Both the position numbers and the translations under genes were made by a program. 14,436 nt of DNA from Mycoemilia scoparia (taxonomy: Eukaryota > Kickxellomycota > Kickxellomycetes > Kickxellales > Kickxellaceae), in NCBI GenBank assembly GCA_027575805.1, contig JANBPU010000372.1, positions 1-14,436 on the forward strand, in the 5' to 3' direction. The notes beneath the pieces were generated by a model. It worked only from the letters and a program-made list of their open reading frames with translations, had not been told where the DNA came from and searched no databases. Shown here one piece after another: positions 8,264 through 14,436 of this stretch. Positions within the stretch are counted from its first letter, which is position 1, and each line of letters opens with the position of its first letter.

Positions 8264-9140
8264 CTTACCAGCAATTCGATAATGCAAATAGTTGTTTAGT
8301 TCTGGCATTTCGTTTGAAATAAACTGTCTGTCAACATGAACTGAATTGCCGGCCAAAAGGGCTATTCTGGGTTTAGGACAATACTTTTTTACTAAATCTA
8401 AAATATGTTGTTCGGCTTGTTTGGTTGTGATTTTTGACTCTAGGACTTGAGCTGTTAGACCGCTCTATATCATCATGATAGAACAAGGTTTATCCAAACG
8501 AATAAACAAAGATAGTATATAATAAGATAAGATAAGAATGATGAGATTTTATTACTGATGTTGTAGGCGAATACTTACTTCACCATGATGGTGAATACAC
8601 CATTCATTCATATTGTCCATTAAACTCTTTGGTTGGTTAATTACTATGTCAACGCCCTATAAAACAAAAATAAATTAATTAGTTCGTATCTATCAACTTT
8701 TTTAGTTCAGTTTACATCACATTTACAAATAGATTGATCATGAGAGGTAAGTAATTTATTGTATACCGCTTTACCTTATCTATAATGTTGAGTTGTCCGT
8801 CGGTTATAACTGCCGCGATCTCAATGATTTTATCTGATTTGAGATCAAGCCCAGTCATCTGTATAATATTAAACACCCAAGTATATCAGATATGTTGCAA
8901 AGTGTCGAGTCTTTTTTTTCTTTCGGTTATGAGTAGCTGAGAATATTAAATGGATAGGGATAGATATTTCGTACATACCTCACAATCAATCCAAACCATA
9001 CATCCATTGACCATTCCAGCGTTATTTTTAGTATCAACAGCAGTAGTAGTAGTAGTAGTAGTATTTCCGCTCATTATTCTTTGTTTTATATATGCAAATA
9101 ATGTCCTGGTGCCGTTATTTGTGTATAATTTCTTTAACAT
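7851..9140 (-). CDS. Oligoribonuclease (REX2/REXO2 family), six exons
   Basis: 3'-5' exonuclease of the DEDDh class that degrades 2-5-nt RNAs to mononucleotides; eukaryotic forms act largely in mitochondria. Exons on the reverse strand, in transcript order: 9140-8979, 8858-8775, 8656-8579, 8464-8269, 8129-8048, 7920-7851. All five introns are GT-AG (114-139 bp), and joining them gives 223 aa, close to the family size after an N-terminal extension. Diagnostic stretches are VWIDCEMTGLD (D52, E54), GNSVHVDRQF (D153), HYRIADVSTIKELAKRW (across an intron) and NHRALDDI (H200, D205; Arg codon split by an intron), so all five catalytic residues are present. The first in-frame ATG after a TGA is 9140. 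The first 22 residues are basic with no acidic residue, like a mitochondrial presequence; Met23 (codon 9074-9072) could start a cytosolic form. A Thr run links presequence and enzyme. Confidence 0.93.
8130..8268 (-). other. Oligoribonuclease intron 4 with CT tract beside the donor
   Basis: 139-bp intron with donor GTAAGC (8268-8263) and acceptor TAG (ending 8130). A CT array of about 20 units, sense orientation, begins directly after the donor. Joining across it gives codon GAT (Asp) and the conserved DVSTIKEL segment, which confirms both splice sites. Confidence 0.85.
8222..8261. repeat. AG/CT dinucleotide microsatellite inside an intron
   Basis: About 20 AG units on the forward strand (CT in the sense of the oligoribonuclease gene) within intron 4. 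It is the longest simple repeat in the window. Confidence 0.92.
9042..9063. repeat. AGT repeat encoding a Thr run in oligoribonuclease
   Basis: About seven AGT units (ACT/TAC sense on the reverse strand) in the first exon. They encode the Thr run between the presumed mitochondrial presequence and the nuclease domain. Confidence 0.8.
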
Positions 9141-9223
9141 GTATTGTTGCAAACAGGGTCAATTAGTATTAAACCAGCAGTGCTGATAGAGATGGAGGTG
9201 GTAGTGGTGGCTTAGAGAAGTAA

Positions 9224-9231
9224 TTTATATA
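9224..9231 (-). promoter_or_regulatory. Possible TATA box of oligoribonuclease
   Basis: TATATAAA on the reverse strand, about 85 bp before the ATG at 9140, a fitting distance for a short leader. Motif-based only. Confidence 0.35.
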
Positions 9232-9274
9232 CAGATTTTGTGCAATTATGGGGAGCGAGAAAGAGATAGAGACC

Positions 9275-9374
9275 ACAACAAAGGACTAAATGACAAACAC
9301 AACTTTAGTGTATGTGGCATACAGCTACCTCCATAGGAGTAATAAAATGCTTAATCAACAACAAAGGACTAAAT
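9275..9374 (+). repeat. 17-bp direct repeat pair
   Basis: ACAACAAAGGACTAAAT occurs at 9275-9291 and again, exact, at 9358-9374, with 66 bases between. No open frame spans them. Origin unknown. Confidence 0.6.
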
Positions 9375-9655
9375 AACTGTGAGCTTCGGCAGAATAAATA
9401 GGAATAGCCTTCGATCTCCTGGATAGATAAAACCTATTTTTGTGGGTTGATGACTGTATTTTTATAAATAGTTTTTAGTAAACACCCTGTTAGTATATGC
9501 TGGTTTTCACTTGCTCCTTAGGATAATAAGCTTGTTTGTTGCTACTAAGGAAGGACATATATTATTCTGTCGCCAAAATTAGGTTGTAAAAATTAGAATT
9601 ATGGAGCTAGATATTTTTATTGAAATGTTCAATACCTGGTCATATTTCACAAATC

Positions 9656-9765
9656 CATGGGCAAAAAATGGGCTCCCAGGAATTGCTAATCAAATAGATT
9701 ATGCTTGGTCCAAAATCTCGTGAGGACCATTTCTACCTACCATAGATTCAATCACTAGTGAAGCC
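9656..9765. repeat. Dispersed hairpin repeat, copy 2
   Basis: Left arm begins near 9659 (GGGCAAAAAATGGGCTCC) and the right arm is 9722-9737; they are imperfect inverted complements. The segment 9728-9759 matches 7581-7612 of copy 1 at 28 of 32 positions, and the four differences are all transitions. Confidence 0.6.
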
Positions 9766-11047
9766 TTCCCAGTTTATATAAAAATACATCATAAAAGACT
9801 AGTTGGTGATGCCAGCGATGGTGTGAAAAAGAGGTTAAAGGCGTAAAATATTGTTGCATTTATAGAATAATAAAATGAATGAATCAGTAATGCATTAATT
9901 AATTAGACAAACGAAATCAAGAGCAGCTTGTGCCTCAAGACAATAGCCGATTGTTGTTTTTCCCATTGACTATAGACCATTATTGTTAGAGTGATTATAA
10001 ATTAATTTCCAAAAAACAGCTACTACTGCATCTAAGCCACAGCATACTTCATCTTGTGGTAACGAATTGGCTTGGACAACAAATAATATAGAGGGTAATC
10101 GACTTAGTCTTTCTACAGTCTATTTTCTCTTTAAAACAAGATAAAAAGATGGAAAGTGTGTTAAATGGAAAAGAGAGGCTTATGATAAACAAGTCATGAT
10201 TCATAGGATGTTTTGTGAGAGGATGCCAAAAGGTTGAATTAGAATCACCCATGCTTATAGGATCATTTATCCATCCATACTAATGTGTTTACTCAATTCC
10301 TTATTGTGGTGTATATAATATTTATTTACTCCTAAGCCTTTTATTTTCTTTGATCTTTGGATACAATTGACGCACGGATTTACAGCCGGAACTTCAAAAA
10401 ATTGGAATAGGCTTGGTGACAGATATATAGACAGATATAAGGCCAAGCAAGGAGGAGCAATATCAGTCTAATATTAATACTGCTGTTGGATGCATTAGTC
10501 AAGAAAATTGCAAAATAGAACTGCAGTTGCACTTACGGTGGTAGAAGCGGAGAGAGAGAGAAAGGATTAATACCCAAAAGGTGTTTAATAATAATGCACA
10601 AATGTTTGTTTTGGGCTCCGCTTCATTTGGAAAACCCACATTCCTAAAACAGATTTGTGAGTGTGTAATGTGATCGGGAACACACAAATACGAGGAGAAA
10701 GAGAAAGACAGTGTCCGGCTTTATGTACATGTAAAATAGAGCTGGCGTTTTTTCAAGAACAAACAGAGAGATCGCATTTCTATTACAGCAAGCCATTTAC
10801 GATTGTTTTAAACACTCAATCTGGAATTATGTAAATAATAACTACCAAATAAATCCATATTGAAAAGAAATTGGTCTAGGATTATTAGGGCACAGTGAGG
10901 AGTGGGCCCAGATGCACACCCACACTCTGTCTCTTGTAATAAAAATGTCTGTTTAGCGGAGATGGTGGGTTGGCAACGACACTAGTAACCAAACTGTGCA
11001 CAGCCAGGACGTATAAAGATAATATTGAAGATTTGGCAATGTTGGGG

Positions 11048-11082
11048 TTATTATTATTATTATTATTATTATTGTTATTATT
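11048..11082. repeat. TTA trinucleotide microsatellite
   Basis: About eleven TTA/ATT units with one TTG interruption. It is noncoding; the reverse frame gives only poly-Asn or poly-Ile artefacts. Confidence 0.85.
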
Positions 11083-11472
11083 GCTTTTGATGTTTTTGGT
11101 GTTCCAGAAATAACATGTATACATATGAAGTTGTAGCTCATATTTGGACTGATCATCAACCCTAAAATGTCTACCCACTATTTCATTCCTTTTCATTTCA
11201 CTCTTTAATTTTCTTCCTTTTCTCCCTATCTCTATACATTTTGTTACTTAACTTTTTTATGTTATTTAAGGGTATTTTAGCTGACTTATCGACATCCAGT
11301 TACATATATTATAGTGGCCATTCTCTACTACACACAACAGCATTGAAAATTAATATATCAGAGTAAATACATACACCAGCCTGAGAAGACAGCATTACAC
11401 TACAACACAGTACAATTATCCTCAGACATTCAATACATATACACGGCCACATAGCCCTCACCTTAATCCAGG

Positions 11473-13908
11473 ATGCTGGCGCCTAGCCAAGATATTCACA
11501 ATGGTGGTGAGACGGTTATGAGGGTGTTGCATGCCATGATACCGGGATACAACGATGCAGTCATAATAATGAGCATAATAAACATCCATCTATCCCTGAT
11601 AGTCATAATAACAGTCATTGTGGTGCTCTGGAAACGAGATCCTCTAGAGCAAGTATCATTTCGACTGGCTGCATCGATATCCGCTTCAGACATGATGTAT
11701 TCTATTGTACAGCTCCTAGCCCACTGTGAGTCATTTACAAACACGCTAAACGAAACCGGGCTACGAACCCTATACTATTTCCATATGAGCTCACTATTCG
11801 GTGTTGCATTCATGACAACCTGTATAATTATCCACCTCCAACTAACCTCCCTATCCAACAATCGAGTCCTGGCCCGGAAACTGAGTAGGTGGTATGAACT
11901 CGCTGCTTGGACCGCGACATTTATAACCGCTCACCCAATTTTCTATATCTGTAAAACATTTCAAAAACTACCACACCTCAAAATGATTATAATCCGAGAC
12001 GAGAGCAATGTCAAGCTCGGAATCGCTGTGTGGGGAATATTCTTGGCTGTCGTCATTTGTATTGTATATAACATATCTGTCTGTGTAATTGTAATTATAC
12101 GTATGCTTCCTATCTGGACACGGACTCAGAATGGTGCACTGACCAAGCTGCTTGGCATAAAACAGGATCTTAATCATCCAGAACCCGAAGAATTTTGTGG
12201 AGATTCGTTTGCTCCAAATACCTTTACCCAAGACCATCCTCACGGTCGGTATAACTACCATCGGTACCATCACCAGTATTATTCTCTTGACCTTCCTGAG
12301 AACAGTAGAAACAAAAGCCCCGGAGGTAATAAGGATGTTTGTTCTATGGATATACAGCAGAGTCCATATAGCCCTCAACGACCTCCACCTCGTAGATTGA
12401 TTCCAAGAGATGTCAAGAGTAAAACTCATTTGCATAGAAGCTACTATCATGATAACAGTAGTGATGATGATGATGATGAAGGTGGTTGCTTACCGAACAT
12501 ATCCGACAAATCACCCAACAACCACAATAATACCGGTGCTAAAGCCAAGCCAGCCAACATTTCCAATTTCGATGGACCAACAGCAACAAGCATTGCTTCG
12601 TCTAGAAAAAACATGCCACCACCAACACCAGTTACCACCATCACTGCTACTACTAACAAAAATATTCATGGCGGAAATTTCAGTCACATAAATCCATTTA
12701 AAATAAGCACAGACATCAAGATACGACAAATTCAACTAAAACGTAGAGGCATCCGAATGGCTATTCTAAGAATCTGCTTATTCCCACTGCTAATGATTGT
12801 TGAAATAATCGCATTACCAATCTACTTGACTATGCCAGCCCCAAGCATCAAATTTGGTCAAGCACTAATACTTACCCCCGTAATAACATGTACCCTAAAC
12901 TTTTTCGTCTTCCTTATTCACCCCAAGTTGGATCCCTACTGGAAATTGGGACGATATCGGACCAGACTATTCCTTGTCAATCTTTCAACAAGATATTCGT
13001 CGTTCTGGAGCTCAGTTGTTGGTGTAGCTAATAACATTGTAAATACATTTTCAAAACGCAAACCAAATTCTGGCTTACAAGCACCACCACCATCACCAGC
13101 TCACTTGAAAATTATAACGCCAACAGAAACAGCAGCAATACCTGGAGGATTGTCTCGACATAAACTTGATAATATCATTATGACAAGTAATCGAAGCGAT
13201 TCAAACTCAACTAATATCACTAGAATTGATGGTAACTACCAAGACGATCACTATTATAAGTTCACCTCTAATGATACTGTGACGCCAACTTCTACTTTCT
13301 ATTATGAAGACACCAATAACAACAATAATAACCATAGCAATGGAAATGAGGGAAGTTATAGTACTACTGGTCTTGACAGTTTTTCAATAATAGAAGTAAC
13401 CAGTACAAAAGACAATAACTATAACAATCATAGCTGTGAAGGATATTTCAACCATCACAACTATCATGATCAAAGAAACATTAGTGGTGATCTTCAATAT
13501 TATAGATTATCAGTTAATCAGCAACTCCAACCTCATCTGACTCCATCTCAGTCTCGATTAAATTCAACCATGACTTTAATGAACCATCCATATCCTCATC
13601 CTTCTACGATGCCGTCTATACTACAGGCCCAGCTCCCGTCGTCCCATGCAATGCCCACAAATACCTCAATATATTCTAGCAACTACCATCCAGCTACTGT
13701 GTGTGTACAAACAAATTCTTCAGGAGGAGGTGAAGAAGAAGACCAAGATGAAGATATTCAAAGAAATAGATATAGTTATCTTAGTACAGCGGGTACATCT
13801 ACTCATGCTGAAAGTTTTGTGGCAATTGGAATTCGGAATTTTCCTGTTCATAGTGTTTCTTCATTTCAGTCATCTAAACTACTTCAACCCAAGTCTCCAA
13901 AGCCTTAA
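11473..13908 (+). CDS. Seven-transmembrane receptor with long third loop (fungal GPCR)
   Basis: Single-exon, 811 aa, starting at ATG 11473. Hydrophobic segments near residues 28-53, 62-84, 97-125, 140-160, 180-210, 429-453 and 460-483 give a seven-helix core. The third cytoplasmic loop (about 211-428) is roughly 215 aa, rich in His, Asn, Pro and Asp, with Asp331-335 from a GAT repeat. The C-tail (about 484-811) is Ser/Thr/Asn-rich with Asn and Glu/Asp runs. A basic stretch (KIRQIQLKRRG) precedes helix 6, as expected for a G-protein contact. C85 and C160 could form an extracellular disulfide. The layout resembles fungal Gpr1/Git3 nutrient-sensing receptors, which also have large third loops, but no definitive signature was recognised, so ligand and subfamily stay open. 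No cleavable signal peptide is obvious. Likely plasma membrane. Confidence 0.8.
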   Translation: MLAPSQDIHNGGETVMRVLHAMIPGYNDAVIIMSIINIHLSLIVIITVIVVLWKRDPLEQVSFRLAASISASDMMYSIVQLLAHCESFTNTLNETGLRTLYYFHMSSLFGVAFMTTCIIIHLQLTSLSNNRVLARKLSRWYELAAWTATFITAHPIFYICKTFQKLPHLKMIIIRDESNVKLGIAVWGIFLAVVICIVYNISVCVIVIIRMLPIWTRTQNGALTKLLGIKQDLNHPEPEEFCGDSFAPNTFTQDHPHGRYNYHRYHHQYYSLDLPENSRNKSPGGNKDVCSMDIQQSPYSPQRPPPRRLIPRDVKSKTHLHRSYYHDNSSDDDDDEGGCLPNISDKSPNNHNNTGAKAKPANISNFDGPTATSIASSRKNMPPPTPVTTITATTNKNIHGGNFSHINPFKISTDIKIRQIQLKRRGIRMAILRICLFPLLMIVEIIALPIYLTMPAPSIKFGQALILTPVITCTLNFFVFLIHPKLDPYWKLGRYRTRLFLVNLSTRYSSFWSSVVGVANNIVNTFSKRKPNSGLQAPPPSPAHLKIITPTETAAIPGGLSRHKLDNIIMTSNRSDSNSTNITRIDGNYQDDHYYKFTSNDTVTPTSTFYYEDTNNNNNNHSNGNEGSYSTTGLDSFSIIEVTSTKDNNYNNHSCEGYFNHHNYHDQRNISGDLQYYRLSVNQQLQPHLTPSQSRLNSTMTLMNHPYPHPSTMPSILQAQLPSSHAMPTNTSIYSSNYHPATVCVQTNSSGGGEEEDQDEDIQRNRYSYLSTAGTSTHAESFVAIGIRNFPVHSVSSFQSSKLLQPKSPKP
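12462..12479 (+). repeat. In-frame GAT repeat encoding polyaspartate
   Basis: Five GAT codons plus flanking GAA give an acidic patch in the third cytoplasmic loop of the receptor. Confidence 0.75.
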
Positions 13909-14079
13909 CCCGATTCTTTTTTCTTTTATTTATATTTGACTGTTTGACAAGGAGTAGTCAGTCCACTTCATGATGTTTTTACGATCATAATGACCCTTCT
14001 ATTTGTGATTTTATTATTAATGTGTCAATACTATTGCTCTTATTACTTTTGCTATTATAATTTATATGACTATTATTCT

Positions 14080-14085
14080 AATAAA
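14080..14085 (+). terminator. Polyadenylation signal of the receptor gene
   Basis: AATAAA lies about 170 bp after the stop at 13908 within AT-rich DNA. Confidence 0.5.
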
Positions 14086-14197
14086 CATAATTTACTAATT
14101 TTATTCTTGAATAATGATGCCTATTCGACTATTACCCTCTCAATCAATAACCTTCCCAAAGGATAATACGTTGTAATGAAAAGGTCAAAATTCACAA

Positions 14198-14295
14198 TGC
14201 TTTGGGCAAAATGGTGAGTCCCTAGGAGCTGTATAACAAACAATTGATGATTTGGCCACTTTTCATTTTTTGGCAGACAATTATGGTCCCCAAGG
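14198..14295. repeat. Dispersed hairpin repeat, copy 3 (diverged)
   Basis: Segment 14204-14256 aligns with 7516-7565 of copy 1. They share GGCAAAATGG, a GGAG-TG-ATA-CAAA pattern and GATT--GCC, with a 3-base insertion. The right half is poorly conserved, so the copy is degraded or partial. Confidence 0.5.
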
Positions 14296-14436
14296 TAATA
14301 GCCTAATTTTAAGAAAAAAATTGATATGAACTCTCTCTCCTATTTTTGTTGTTTTTTTTAAAAATTATCAGTAACTAATTAGACATCTACTTGAAATAAA
14401 ATACTTACCCAACAATATACATGCATACATATAAGT

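Larger units (their letters stand above)
9141..11472. other. Long divergent intergenic region
   Basis: 2.3 kb between the start of oligoribonuclease (reverse) and the receptor gene (forward). It holds a possible TATA box for oligoribonuclease, a 17-bp direct repeat at 9275/9358, dispersed hairpin repeat copy 2 at about 9656, a TTA microsatellite at 11048, and pyrimidine-rich DNA at about 11190-11245 that is probably part of the receptor promoter. Short open frames here show no recognisable protein character. I see no tRNA, rRNA or snRNA. Confidence 0.55.
13909..14436. other. Right flank: receptor 3' region and repeat copy 3
   Basis: AT-rich sequence with a polyadenylation signal at 14080, hairpin repeat copy 3 at about 14198, and at the extreme end a donor-like GTAAGTATTT on the reverse strand (about 14408-14399). 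No gene could be confirmed in the visible part. Confidence 0.55.

Noticed and set aside
8044..8274. Reading 8274-8044 as one reverse coding frame with a Leu/Ser-rich start
   Set aside because: The Leu/Ser run is the intronic CT array and the frame starts at TTG. Only 8129-8048 is coding, as exon 5 of oligoribonuclease.
9381..9400. GCTTCGGCAG resembling the start of U6 snRNA
   Set aside because: The similarity ends after ten bases; the conserved ACAGAGA and downstream U6 core are absent.
11968..12450. 160-codon reverse open frame opposite the receptor gene
   Set aside because: It lies antisense inside a clear seven-helix gene and shows no independent motif or promoter; it is a shadow frame.
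1..14436. A functional multi-gene system linking the four genes
   Set aside because: Orientation is mixed, intergenic gaps are large, and the functions (sterol cyclase, RNA exonuclease, 2H-type protein, receptor) share no known pathway.

Overview
The window looks like nuclear DNA of a fungus. It is AT-rich and full of microsatellites. It has eukaryotic GT-AG introns of about 114-139 bp, AATAAA-type polyadenylation signals, and a fungal-style lanosterol synthase. The Asn/Ser/Thr-rich proteins and the mix of intronless long genes with an intron-rich short gene would fit an early-diverging (zygomycete-grade) fungus. That placement is inference, and no sequence here fixes the lineage.

Layout, left to right. 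Positions 1-2505 hold no gene I can support, only microsatellites and a long pyrimidine-rich leader or promoter. A forward gene at 2506-4116 encodes a 536-aa protein with two HxS motifs, read as a 2H-phosphoesterase-type fold interrupted by Asn-, Thr- and Ser-rich runs. A forward intronless gene at 4645-6855 encodes a full-length lanosterol synthase (ERG7, 736 aa). A convergent reverse gene at 7851-9140 is split into six exons and encodes oligoribonuclease (REX2/REXO2 family, 223 aa); it becomes visible only when the introns are removed. After a 2.3-kb gene-poor stretch, a forward intronless gene at 11473-13908 encodes an 811-aa seven-transmembrane receptor with a very long third cytoplasmic loop and C-tail, similar in plan to Gpr1/Git3-type fungal receptors.

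The genes do not form an evident pathway. Sterol synthesis, end-stage RNA degradation, a probable RNA/nucleotide phosphodiesterase and a receptor sit together as ordinary chromosomal neighbours. The most unusual features are a small dispersed hairpin-forming repeat family (three diverged copies at about 7515, 9656 and 14198), a cluster of nested inverted repeats beside its first copy, a Cys-to-Thr change next to the catalytic aspartate of the lanosterol synthase, and the probable 2H phosphoesterase with low-complexity insertions. I found no convincing evidence of a wholly new multi-gene system.
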